64,000 nt of DNA. Source: Drosophila persimilis (Eukaryota > Arthropoda > Insecta > Diptera > Drosophilidae). The stretch spans positions 1,426,001-1,490,000 of the forward strand of contig NW_020825327.1 of NCBI RefSeq assembly GCF_003286085.1, written 5' to 3'. This document shows positions 8,688-18,516 of this stretch, piece after piece (within the stretch, counting starts at the first letter, position 1; the number at the start of each line of letters is the position of its first letter). The notes under the pieces were generated by a model. The model was given only the letters and a program-made list of their open reading frames with translations. It searched no databases and was not told the origin of the DNA. A program made the translations under genes and the position numbers.

Positions 8688-11647
8688 AAATCATCCAACT
8701 AAGCCTCAACCACTGCGAGATGGCACAGCAGCTGCTGGACCAGACCATAAGGGAGCACCGTATTGATGTAGCAGTCATAAGCGAGCAATACCGGAATCGC
8801 AACTCGGGAGAGTGGATTGCTGACTCGAGCAAGAAGGCAGCGATATGGAGCTGTGCGAGTCCCACACAGCAACTACTGCAAACATACGTCGGAGACGGAT
8901 TCGCCAGAGCCCGGATAAATGGAGTGCACATATATAGCTGCTACCTGCCCCCGAGCCTCAGCCTACAGCAGGCGACGCAGGCACTGGAAAGGATTGCTGA
9001 AGATGCGCGGGAGAAACACCCTACGCTCATAGCCGGCGATTTCAACGCTTGAGCGACGGAGTGGGGATGCCCGAGAACGAACCCAAGGGGCCAGGCGCTC
9101 TTAGAATGCTTTGCGACGTTGGATGCCGTACTGCTGAACACAGGCACACAGCAGACGTTCGGCAGAGCTGGAACGGGGTCTATAATAGACCTTACGATCG
9201 TGAGCAGCAGCCTCAGCCGCAGGACAACGTGGGAAGTTAGTGGCTTATACACCGGGAGTGACCACCAAGCCCTCATATGTGAAATCCAGGAAGCGGGCGC
9301 ACCTAACCCGTTCATTGGCAAGCGGACCGGTTATAAGACCGAAACGCTAGAGCCGGATATGGTCCGGGCCATGTTTGAGGACTACGAGACCAACGGTACG
9401 GCTGAAGAGAGAGCAAGCCAACTGGCTATACATACGCTGGAAGCATGTGATGCCTCCATGCTAAGGAAAAGAAGAAGCCTGAACAACCGCAGGCCAACGT
9501 ATTGGTGGAACGCTGCAATAGGTAGCGCCAGGCAGGAGTGCCAGCGGAAAAGACGACTATACCAGCGTTCGAGAGGTTCCCCGGAATTCGAGAGGCTCCA
9601 AGGAGAATATAAGGAAAGCAGACGCTGCTTGAAGAGGCAGATCAAAGATGCCAAGCGCAAATGCTTCGAAAAGCTCTGCGATGACGCAGATGCGAACCCT
9701 TGGGGCTACGCATACAGGCTGGTAATGAAGAGACTGCGAGTGTTCAGTCCCCCGCCGCCAATGTGTGCAGATCTGCTGGTTAACATAGTAGAAACCCTAT
9801 TTCCAGATAAAGTGGCAGCCCAGAGGGTGATGGATAGAATACCGCCACCTGAAATAGAAGCCACCACGGGAGCAGAAGTCCTCGAAGCTCTACAACGGAT
9901 AAAGAACGGCAAAGCACCAGGACCTGATGGGGTCCCAAATGCCGTTCTCCGCACGGCTATTGAGACCAATCCACAAATGTACGTGGATTTATTCAATGCG
10001 TGCATGTCCGAAGGGACCTTCCCCAGACCATGGAAGCGACAGCGGCTAGTCCTCTTACCCAAGGGGAACAAGCCGACCGAGGAGCCATCATCCTATAGAC
10101 CACTCTGCATGCTCGACACAGTGGGTAAGATCCTCGAGCGCATAATCCACACCAGGCTGGAGAAGGCAGTAACGCGTCAGCTCTCACCGAGACAGCACGG
10201 GTTTCGCAAAGGCAGGTCCACGGTGGACGCAATCGGCGAGGTATGTGGGATAGCAAAGCGAGCTATCGATGGCACCCGATGGATGTACGGGACCAAAGAG
10301 TATTGCATAGTGGCAACACTCGATGTCCAAAATGCATTCAACTCTGCCAATTGGGATCACATACTAGAAGAACTGAGAAACTTTCAAGTACCGCCGTATC
10401 TGCAGAATATCATCGCGGACTACCTAAGAGACCGAGTGCTCATATATGAGACGGATAAGGGGACACGTGAGCACCAAATCACTGGAGGAGTTCCCCAAGG
10501 ATCGGTCCTCGGCCCGCTGCTGTGGAACATCATGTATGATGGAATCCTCAAGATGGATATGCCAATGGGCGCCACGGTGATAGGCTTTGCCGACGACATA
10601 GCAATAGTCGTAGTGGTAAAACAGAAAGAAGCGGCGGAAGAAATCTGCAACGACGCGGTAGAGAGAGCCAGAACATGGTTATCAGGGAGGGATCTCTCAT
10701 TAGCAACCCACAAAACGGAGGCGGTGCTCATAAGCAGCAGGAAAGTAGTGGAGACGGCCACGATCCGAGTAGGAGACTGCACTATTAGCTCCAGTCCAAG
10801 CCTGAAGTACCTGGGAGTCATGATTGACCACAGACTCAGCTTCAAGCATCACATGGCGTATGCAAGCAGCAAAGCAGGAAAGACGGCAGTGGCCCAATCC
10901 CGCATCATGGCCAACACCGGAGGCCCGAAACAGCCAAGGCGAAAGCTACTAGCGAGCGTAGTTGGCTCAACGCTAATGTACGCTGCACCAATATGGGTTG
11001 ATGCAATGAAGCATAAAACATATGCCCGAGAATGCAACGCAGTCCAGAGGCTGTGTGCCCTGAGGGTGTGTTGCGCATTCAGAACGGTATCCCAAGACGC
11101 CGCACTTGTGGTAGCAGGAATGATTCCCATCCATCTGCTGGCAAGAGAAGCCGCAGGAAGCAGGGCACAGCGAACCCTGGGGACTACGGACCAGGACACC
11201 AGAGGTGCCTTAAGGCAGCGCACAATCCTGCAATGGCAAGATTCGTGGGATAACAGCAGCAAAGGGCGATGGACCCATAGGCTAATCCCAGACCTGAAGA
11301 GTTGGCTGAACCGTAGCCATGGACAAGTGGAGTATCACCTGACACAACTGCTGACAGGACACGGTTGCTTTAAAGCCTACCTGCATAGGTTTAAGCACGA
11401 GGACGACCCCTTCTGCGTGGTCTGCGCAGGGGTCATCGAAGACGCAGAGCACTGCTTCTTCGAATGTCCAAGATTTCGGCAAGAACGAGAGGATCTAAGC
11501 AACAAGCTTGGAAGAATGCCAGCGGTGACAAACCTGGCAGAATGCCTGCTGGAGTCGGAAGGAAACTGGGCCGCGATTAGATTCATGGCCGTAACTATGG
11601 CTACCAAACTGCGTCGCGAAGAAAGAGCACGCAATGCAAGGAGATAA
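8684..11647 (+). pseudogene. LINE F ORF2: endonuclease, reverse transcriptase, C2HC
   Basis: Starts at ATG 8684 inside the ORF1 stop and spans 987 codons. The N-terminal endonuclease contains SLNHC near residue 6 and AGDFNA near residue 118. Directly after that motif the TGA at 9050-9052 replaces a probable tryptophan codon; the same frame then reads on unbroken to 11647. RT has GKAPGPDGVPNAV, YRPLCMLDTVGKILERI, GVPQGSVLGPLLWN and the catalytic FADD at 10586-10597. A C-terminal CVVC...H...C motif is at about 11414-11469. Only one disabling mutation was found in nearly 3 kb. Confidence 0.88.
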
Positions 11648-11817
11648 AGGATAAAGGAGATTGTTAAGAGAAGAGCCCTACGGGCATCTCCCCCCGGCGA
11701 AGTAATATCTCGCGACAGTACCGCCGGGATCCGGGATAGGTGTGGTTGGTTTTAGAGCGGTTAGAGTCCCTCACTTCGGCTTCGGCTGAGTCGGCATGAA
11801 GCTTTCCTGAAGTCACA

Positions 11818-11848
<31 letters not shown>
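11648..11848 (+). other. LINE F 3' UTR and 30-A tail
   Basis: About 170 bp of GC-rich 3' UTR, including short self-complementary stretches such as the run around 11682-11735, ends in 30 consecutive A (11819-11848). The tail abuts the right target duplication at 11849-11860. Confidence 0.85.
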
Positions 11849-11850
<2 letters not shown>

Positions 11851-12229
11851 CTCAGTCTGGAATCAGCCACCACAATATTTCCGCCCGCGCCTGTATTCGG
11901 ATTGTTGTCCATGTTAACCGTTGTGCAATTCGACACAACAACGGAAAATGAAATACCGCTTAAGCGACGATGTATAGACGCGAGAGCGAGAATGCAAGAC
12001 ACGAAAAGTCAAGAACCGCGGTTGCAGCTGCGCAGAGAATGAGAGATTCGACGCTTAAGGTACCGGAATTTGTCTATAAATATTCCAGCCGCACTCTCAC
12101 TGAATTTGCACTTTAAACTGTTTTTTAATGTGCACCCAAATGTATTTGTTGGTAGTTAAACTACCCAACAACACAATATTGTATAATTAATAAGTGTTTT
12201 AACGGAACGCGATTAAGAAATGGTTTTAT
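11849..12229 (-). other. A1 gag start and leader
   Basis: The minus strand holds the first codons of A1 gag (ATG at 11912-11910) and about 315 bp of leader up to the primer-binding site, nearly identical to A2 28391-28769. No other gene is visible. The first 12 bases are the right target duplication of LINE F. Confidence 0.8.
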
Positions 12230-12247
12230 ATCACGTCGGGGTCACCA
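12230..12247 (-). promoter_or_regulatory. Primer-binding site of A1, tRNA-Trp type
   Basis: On the minus strand this reads TGGTGACCCCGACGTGAT, complementary to the 3' end of eukaryotic tRNA-Trp. It sits one base from the LTR. C and A2 use the same primer. Confidence 0.82.
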
Positions 12248-12248
12248 A

Positions 12249-12647
12249 TGTTTGAGATGCCAAGCTTTTTTGGCACCTATGTGTTTCAAAAATAAAAAGA
12301 GATTTCGGGTTAAACTTTATAATTCGTATTTAATCTTGGTGGCTTAGCAGAAGCCGATTGCTTGCTATTGCCAGATAAAATTTATGCGAGATCGATATGC
12401 AACCAATGCGCAGAGGGGTTAGCATAGAACTAAACTATAGACGACGGCGTTAGATCAAAGTGATTGCCGAAGTGGCGGCAGCAGATCAAAGTAATTGCCG
12501 AAGTGGCGGCGGCAGAGCGCCCCTTTAGCGGGAGAGCGCAGCAGCTCTGCAGAAAGTCAACGTTTTACAACATATGTAGGCGGCTCTCTATGCTCATACA
12601 ATAATAATGTTAAAGTTACGGTTATTCTTCAGCGGCTGGCCCGAACA
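12249..12647 (-). repeat. 5' LTR of A1
   Basis: 399 bp, TG...CA in either orientation, matching the LTRs at 22894-23292 and 28789-29190. It contains two 31-bp tandem units starting at 12453 and 12484. It abuts 1731-like sequence at 12648. Confidence 0.9.
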
Positions 12648-13584
12648 CTGGGTTTTGTTGCCTGTAACAACGAGCCGTGTCTCTACCAGCAGAGAGTGAA
12701 AGGTAACTTATCGTTAATCTTGGTAAATGTTGAAGATTTACTTATAGCATGCCAGTCCAAAGAGGACATTCTCAGTATCAAATCGGCTTTTTCAAATGCG
12801 TTCGAATGTATCGACAAAGGTATTCCAGAGCTGTTTTGAAGCATGGAGGTGCACCGTGAAGGTGAGCTTGGGCCTATCACTATTGGCCACTCGCAATACA
12901 TCAAGGAACTATTGCAAGCTCACGACATGGACAAATGTAGACCAGTGGCTACTCCGTTGGATGCGGGGTTCCAGGTGGATTGTACTAATGAGCAGTGTCA
13001 AAAGGTTGATCCTGTCATGTATCAATCCATGATTGGTGAGCTGATGTGGCTGGCATTCACAACCAGACCGGACATTTTGCATTCAGTTGCAAAGTTGGCC
13101 CAGAGGAACAAAGATCGAACTAACCGGAAGTCGTATACGGGCTATGTTTATTTTTTGGCAGGTGGCCCAATTTCTTGCCGATCTGAGAAACAACGCAGCG
13201 TGGTACTTAGCAGCACGGAGGCAGAATACATGGCACTGTCGGCTGCATGTAAGGAGTCTATATTCTTACGTCGCTTAATCATCGAAATTGGCTGTGGAGA
13301 TGAAGCTACCTCAACTACCTTATATGGCGATAATCTGAGCGCACAAGAGCTGGCTAGGAACCCAGTTCATCACTCAAGGACCAAGCATATTGATATAAGA
13401 TATCACTTTGTACGACAGATTGTAGAAGAAGGTCAAATTAAGTTAAAATATGCTAGTACAACAGATATGATTGCAGATATATTGACCAAGAGTCTCCCTA
13501 AGAGAAAGCATGTCGAATTTACAAAATTGTTAAGTTTAAATTGAGTTAAATGGAATTTGTAAGCATGCACGCATTGAGGAAGGG
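12648..13584 (+). pseudogene. 1731/copia-like pol 3' part (D1), RT end and RNase H
   Basis: Ty1/copia-type pol C-terminus, nearly identical to 15969-17036 in D2. The region begins at the insertion point of A1. The RT box, YVDD in D2, reads NVED here. A TGA at 12837-12839 replaces the leucine codon of D2. From 12843 a 233-codon frame runs through SSTEAEYMALSAACKE and the HHSRTKHIDIRYHF motif of RNase H to 13544. A 131-bp deletion at 13114-13117 relative to D2, between two GATC tetramers, removes part of the connection and happens to leave the frame open, whereas D2 is frameshifted there. It has no functional RT. Confidence 0.88.
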
Positions 13585-13839
13585 TGTTGAAGAATGACCA
13601 TCTCTAGCAATGCACGCATGTATTGACAGACATATGAATATGTAGACGTATGAGTGAGAGACGTAACGAAACGACGTTCTCTTATCTCCCTTTTCGTTTT
13701 CCCTTTTTTCGGTCTCTATCTGCCTGCGAGCCGAGCCTTTTTTTTGTTGGTCACAAATAAACCTTACATATGAATGGTTGCGTTTTTACTTTTCGGTACA
13801 AGAACTTCCCTTGCAAGGGCAGCGAAATTCTGTCCAACA
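13585..13839 (+). repeat. 1731-like LTR shared by D1 and D2
   Basis: 255-bp LTR, TGTTGAAGAA...CCAACA. It is preceded by the purine tract GAGGAAGGG and D1's pol, and followed by D2's primer-binding site, so it is at once the 3' LTR of D1 and the 5' LTR of D2. It contains AATAAA at about 13757. Confidence 0.88.
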
Positions 13840-13853
13840 GGTTATGGGCCCAG
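13840..13853 (+). promoter_or_regulatory. Copia-type primer-binding site (half initiator tRNA)
   Basis: GGTTATGGGCCCAG is complementary to the anticodon stem-loop segment of initiator tRNA-Met, the internal site used by copia and 1731. It abuts the LTR with no gap. Confidence 0.85.
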
Positions 13854-13944
13854 GTTCGGATTTTGTAAATTAAAAAGTAAAGTGATTGTTTTAGTTATGA
13901 ACTATTAACATCGGTGTGACTCAGAGACTAAACGATAATCAGCA

Positions 13945-14697
13945 ATGAGCGGGATGTATCAAATAGACAAGTTAGAGGAGGGAAATTATGACTCCCGGTG
14001 TATTCAAATGCGGTCTGTGTTGGTGCAAGCTGAATTGTGGAGTGTGGCATCTGGTGACCTGCTACCAACGAATGTTCCCGAAGGTGTGAATTAGCAGGCC
14101 AAGGATGAAAAGGCGCTGGCCATGATCACATTGAGTGTGAAAACTTCACAGTTGGGATACATTAAAAATTGCAGTAAGTCGTCCGAAGCATGGAACAAAT
14201 TAAAAAGTGTTCATCAACCAAGTGGACCTGTACGAAAGATTCAACTGTACAAGAAATTGCTAAGCAAGCGCATGGACCAAAGGCAAAGCATTTCAAGCTA
14301 CATTAATGAGTTCGTGGATATTCTTGGCCTAGGGTCAGTAGGAATCGAGCTAAATGATGAGCTGCGCTCAATTGTTTTGTTGTCAAGCCTTCCAGAACAA
14401 TTCGAAAATTTCGTTTTCGCCATAGAGACGCGCGACAGTCTGCCGACTTTCGATGTTCTATGCGTAAAATTGAAGGAAGAAGGCGGACGAAAGGGAAACA
14501 CAGAAGATCAAAAGGAATACGCAAAGGCATATACCGCAGTAAATAAGCCGGCCGCGCACAGAGCGCAAAAGAAGAGAAACAATACAATGATATGTTTCAA
14601 GTGGGGTGAGCGCGGGCATATGAAGGCTCAGTGTAAGAAGGAGAGCGCAGATGTGAAAGGTCAGCAAGAGTGGAGAACAAGCAGTGCAGTCTATTAA
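13945..14697 (+). pseudogene. 1731-like gag of D2
   Basis: ATG 13945 begins the expected copia-type gag, but TAG at 14092-14094 interrupts it; the same frame continues from 14122 to 14697. The C-terminal zinc knuckle is damaged: the normal second cysteine of the CCHC reads tryptophan (CFKWGERGHMKAQC). The product would have been a capsid/nucleocapsid protein. Confidence 0.82.
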
Positions 14698-14724
14698 ATG
14701 CGTTGAACGCAGATAGTTTGAAAA

Positions 14725-15640
14725 AGAGTATGTGGTGTTTGGATAGTGGTGCCACAAGCCACATGTGTTGTGAGAAACAGTTATTCACAAAGTTCGGCTG
14801 ACTCCGGTTTCCTAAAAGCTGAAGGAAAAGGGGAAGTAGAGCTGAAGACAGAGATATGCACGCTGCTGTTAAAGAATGTTCTTTATGTGCCCGAAATGAA
14901 TGGAAATTATTTCTCGGTGAGCAGCGCTGTACAGAATAAATGTTTCGTCACTTTTGGACAAGAATATGCACAAGTTATCCAAAATGGCGAATGCATTGTA
15001 AAGGCGAACAGAGTTGGAAACTTGTAGATGCTTCGAGGAAAACAAAACAACTGTTTTGCGGCGGTTAAGGCTGATGGTGCCCTGTGGCATAAACGGTACG
15101 GCCACTTGAACATCAGCAGTATGAAAGATTTGATCAGCAAAGGAATGGTGCTCGGCATTGTATGGTCATGTATGGTCAGCAAGATTCATGCGCAACCATT
15201 TCCTGTTGCAACCACCAGTAGAGTTGAAGATATATTGGAACTAGTTCATGCAGATGTGTGCGGCCCCTTTGGCACACAGTCGCTTGCTGGATCAAAATAT
15301 TTTCTAGGCTTCATCGATGACAAATCGAGGCGTATATTTGTGTATTTCCTGCGGACAAAGGATGAAGTCTTCCAGAAGTTCGTCGAGCTCAAAACCCTGG
15401 TTGAGCGGCAAACGGGAAAAAGTCTCAAATGCATCCGGAGCGACAAATCGTTTGATGAATTTCTGAAAACTAATGGGATCGAGAGGCAGCTGACAGTGGC
15501 GTATACTCCACAGCAAAACGGCATTGCTGAGAGGGCAAACCGCACTCTGGTGGAAATGTCAAGATGTATGCTGGCAAACGAGACATGGCAGTTGGCAGAC
15601 TTACCGTCAGGACAACGAGCAGTTGGATGCAAATAGGTAT
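14725..15640 (+). pseudogene. 1731-like protease and integrase remnants of D2
   Basis: The protease signature LDSGATSHM is encoded at about 14737-14763 and the frame stops soon after (about 14799). A shifted frame at 14746-15027 and another from 15028 carry the remainder. ALWHKRYGHL at about 15079 begins the gag-pre-integrase zinc region; the second half of the HHCC finger looks deleted near 15150-15180. The integrase core shows HADVCGPFG and QQNGIAERANRT, but the central catalytic region around CIRSD is deleted and altered. The frame ends at 15636. Confidence 0.8.
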
Positions 15641-16996
15641 ATAGCCTGAAACGCGACAAAGATGGTCAAATCGAACGTTTCAAGGCGCGGCTGGTGGCAA
15701 AAGGTTGCTCCCAGCAGTACGGCATAAACTATGCGGAAACGTTTTAACCAGTCTGCAGACTGGAGAGCGTGCGATTTATTCTTGCGGTAGCAGCAGAATA
15801 GAAATTATATGTCAACCAAATGGATGTACATATGTACGGCATACCTCAACAGTGACCTGAGCGATACGGTGTACATGAATCAACCACAAGGGTACATTGA
15901 TCGAGCTTATCCAGCGAAGCAGTTCCCTTCCTGAATGGAATTCGAAGCTGAATGGCGTCCTGACTAATCTGGGTTTTGTTGTCTGTAACAACGAGCCGTG
16001 TCTCTACCAGCAGAGAGGGAAAGGTAACTTATCGTTAATCTTGGTATATGTTGACGATTTACTTATAGCATGCCAGTCCAAAGAGGACATGCTCAGTATC
16101 AAATCGGCTTTTTCAAATGCGTTCGAATGTATCGACAAAGGTATTCCAGAGATGTTTTTAAGCATGGAGGTGCACCGTGAAGGTGAGCTTGGGCCTATCA
16201 CTATTGGCCACTCGCAATACATCAAGGAACTATTGCAAGCTCACGACATGGACAAATGTAGACCAGTGGCTACTCCGTTGGATGCGGGGTTCCAGGTGGA
16301 TTGTACTAATGAGCAGTGTCAAAAGGTTGATCCTGTCATGTATCAATCCATGATTGGTGAGCTGATGTGGCTGGCATTCACAACCAGACCGGACATTTTG
16401 CATTCAGTTGCAAAGTTGGCCCAGAGGAACAAAGATCCGCACGCAAACATCTGGCTGGTGTGAAGCACGTTCTGAGGTACTTGGCAGGGACGATGAACTT
16501 CAAACTACACTACAAAGGGTGTCACCAGCCACTTACTAGATATGTGGATGCGGATTGGGGCGGCGATCGAACTAACCGGAAGTCGTATACGGGCTATGTT
16601 TATTTTTTGGCAGGTGGCCCAATTTCTTGCCGATCTGAGAAACAACGCAGCGTGGTACTTAGCAGCACGGAGGCAGAATACATGGCACTGTCGGCTGCGT
16701 GTAAGGAGTCTATATTCTTACGTCGCTTAATCATCGAAATTGGCTGTGGAGATGAAGCTACCTCAACTACCTTATATGGCGATAATCTGAGCGCACAAGA
16801 GCTGGCTAGGAACCCAGTTCATCACTCAAGGACCAAGCATATTGATATAAGATATCACTTTGTACGACAGATTGTAGAAGAAGGTCAAGTTAAGTTAAAA
16901 TATGCTAGTACAACAGATATGATTGCAGATATCTTGACCAAGAGTCTCCCTAAGAGAAAGCATGTCGAATTTACAAAATTGTTAAGTTTAAATTGA
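15641..16996 (+). pseudogene. 1731-like reverse transcriptase and RNase H of D2
   Basis: RT begins in fragments (FKARLVAKG near 15682, then stops at about 15747 and 15799), and a long stretch including the first catalytic aspartate is degraded. From 15897 an open frame carries LSLILVYVDDLLIA (RT box near 16047-16058) to a frameshift just after 16434, ending at 16463. The RNase H domain resumes in another frame to 16996 with SSTEAEYMAL and HHSRTKHIDIRYHF. Because D1 is so similar, the two copies come from the same recent parental element. Confidence 0.85.
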
Positions 16997-17036
16997 GTTA
17001 AATGGAATTTGTAAGCATGCACGCATTGAGGAAGGG

Positions 17037-17237
17037 TGTTGAAGAATGACCATCTCTAGCAATGCACGCATGTATTGACAGACATATGAATATGTAGACG
17101 TATGAGTGAGAGACGTAACGAAACGACGTTCTCTTATCTCCCTTTTCGTTTTCCCTTTTTTCGGTCTCTATCTGCCTGCGAGCAGAGCATTTTCTTGGTC
17201 ACAAATGAACTTTACATATGAATGTTTGCGTTTTTAT
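17037..17237 (+). repeat. 3' LTR of D2, truncated
   Basis: Matches 13585 onward for about 200 bp with a few differences, then ends at GCGTTTTTA where the dispersed repeat begins. The last 50-odd bases of the LTR are missing. Confidence 0.85.
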
Positions 17238-17679
17238 ACCCGATACTCAAAATGAATATTGCGGTATATTAGATTTGTGGTAAAAGTGGATGTGTGTAAC
17301 GTCCAGAAGGAATCGTTTCCGACCCCATAAAGTGTATATATTCTTGATCAGCATCAATAGCCGAGTCGATTGAGCCATGTCTGTCTGTCCGTCTGTCCGT
17401 ACGTCCGTCTGTCCGTCTGTCCGTCCCCTTCAGCGCCTAGTGCTCAAAGACTATAAGAGCTAGAGCAACGATGTTTTGGATCCAGACTTCTGTGATATGT
17501 CACTGCTACAAAAATATTTCAAAACTTCGCCCCGCCCACTTCCGCCCCACAAAGGACGAAAATGTGTGGCATCCACAATTTCGACGATACGAGAAAACTA
17601 AAAACGCAGAATCGTAGAAGATTACTATATCTTACAGAGTGCAAAATGTGCACCAGATCGTATAATTATAATTAGCCAG
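17238..17679. repeat. Dispersed (GTCY)n-containing repeat, left part
   Basis: No coding capacity is seen. The phrase order (ATACCCGATACTC, a CGTTTCCGACCCCATAAAG stretch, a TATATATTCTTGATCAGC stretch, then a GTCY array) is the familiar layout of mini-me-like dispersed repeats of Drosophila. A module around 17455-17500 recurs in diverged form at 30483-30530 and 30612-30660. It is interrupted by element C, after which it continues at 30371. Family assignment is from memory of the layout. Confidence 0.6.
17379..17426. repeat. (GTCY)n microsatellite
   Basis: About twelve tandem GTCT/GTCC tetramers with one irregular unit. Confidence 0.85.
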
Positions 17680-18153
17680 TGTCGGGTCAAGCAGCTTAAA
17701 TATTTTAAATTATTGCCAGTGGTGCGGCCCAAGGGAAATGCATTTTGGTGTTGTCGTTTCCAATGCCCCCACTGCAAAGATCATTTGCTACCGCATATGC
17801 GCATGCAGCGGAATTCTTTCGTCTCCTTATGTCGCAATCTCTCGGACTCGGCTTAACAGCGTCCCCGAGCAGCTCTAACGCTCTCGGGCTATCATACGCT
17901 CTCGCTCGCGTCTAAGCTTACTGCATAGGGCCCGGCAATTTGGCCCGTCAGCCCTTGCATGGGCAGTCTTGAGCTAATCGTCGCAGCTATTAGACTAACA
18001 TCCTCGCATCAATCGTTCGCCCCAATCATCCCCATATGTACATACGCGATAAGTTGGTTTACATATGCAAATAAATTGTGAATTATAAACAGCCTCTCGA
18101 CTTTCATTATCTTCAAATTGCAACAGTTGTTAAAAACGCTTAATAGCTTAACA
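17680..18153 (+). repeat. 5' LTR of element C (474 bp)
   Basis: Begins TGTCGGGTCAA and ends AGCTTAACA. It is 34 bp longer than the 3' LTR, because a segment around 17927-17961 is absent from the right copy. A few substitutions also differ. Confidence 0.9.
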
Positions 18154-18155
18154 TT

Positions 18156-18174
18156 TGGTGACCCCGACGTGATT
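18156..18174 (+). promoter_or_regulatory. Primer-binding site of C, tRNA-Trp type
   Basis: TGGTGACCCCGACGTGATT matches the complement of the tRNA-Trp 3' end, two bases after the LTR. Confidence 0.82.
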
Positions 18175-18516
18175 GTGCAATAAATAATCCATCAGTGCAA
18201 TCACAAACTAATATAGCTTTCAAAGATCTTAACTAATTGCCATCTCAACCAGTGTCATCGACCACATAAGTTATCCATACATATATACACCGGCCTCCCC
18301 TGCATATTCGGTAGTGCACGGAGCTGTTGGCTTGCGCTTCTCTTTTCGGTCATCTTCCCGCAAGAAACGTTTCTTACACCGGTCGCCTTTGTATATACAG
18401 TTCGTACATAGCTGTTCGCTTGCTGGGCTCGGTTCTTGTCGTCTATTGCTCGTGTTACTCGTTGCGATCATCTTCCCGCTAGAGACGTTGGTCTTTCTGC
18501 TAACGCTGCCGCTACC

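Larger units (their letters stand above)
6823..11848 (+). mobile_element. Full-length R1-clade non-LTR retrotransposon (LINE F)
   Basis: A 5026-bp insertion with a 12-bp target duplication, a GC-rich 5' leader, two ORFs, a 3' UTR and a 30-A tail. ORF1 carries tandem CCHC knuckles. ORF2 has an apurinic-type endonuclease, an RT containing YRPLCMLDTVGKILERI and FADD, and a C-terminal C2HC motif, the domain order of the R1 clade. The 5' end seems complete because a downstream promoter element lies at exactly +28 from the junction. The copy is probably dead: one frameshift in ORF1 and one nonsense codon in ORF2. Confidence 0.9.
1..12647 (-). mobile_element. BEL/Pao LTR retrotransposon copy A1 (5' part, interrupted)
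   Basis: Minus-strand BEL/Pao element of the same family as A2 (22894-29190). Its visible parts are 1-180, 5870-6822 and 11849-12647; the 3' half lies beyond the left edge. It is split by element B (181-5869) and LINE F (6823-11848). The fit with uninterrupted A2 is exact across both sites: the A2 sequence around 27456-27465 runs straight through the B junction, and 28391-28402 runs straight through the LINE junction. The right end is a TG...CA LTR that abuts 1731-like sequence at 12648, so A1 inserted into element D1. Its target duplication cannot be tested because the left end is missing. Confidence 0.9.
13840..17237 (+). mobile_element. 1731/copia-like element D2 (with shared left LTR)
   Basis: Copia-superfamily order: primer site, gag, protease, integrase, RT, RNase H, 3' LTR. 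RNase H follows RT and integrase precedes RT, which distinguishes it from the BEL and Ty3 elements around it. Frames are broken throughout. The right LTR (17037-17237) lacks its last part and runs into the (GTCY)n repeat. D1 and D2 share one LTR in head-to-tail order, the product expected from LTR-LTR recombination. Confidence 0.88.

Noticed and set aside
11819..11848. Run of 30 A as a cloning or assembly artefact
   Set aside because: It sits at the LINE 3' end and is followed by the exact copy of the 12-bp target duplication.
13840..13853. tRNA-like sequence GGTTATGGGCCCAG
   Set aside because: It is the copia-type primer-binding site directly after an LTR, without the rest of a tRNA gene.
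14122..14697. Zinc-knuckle protein as a host CNBP-like gene
   Set aside because: Context (primer site upstream, protease LDSGATSHM downstream) shows copia-type gag with a damaged knuckle.
17379..17426. Regular short repeats as a possible CRISPR or satellite array
   Set aside because: Four-base GTCY units without spacers form a microsatellite inside a dispersed repeat.
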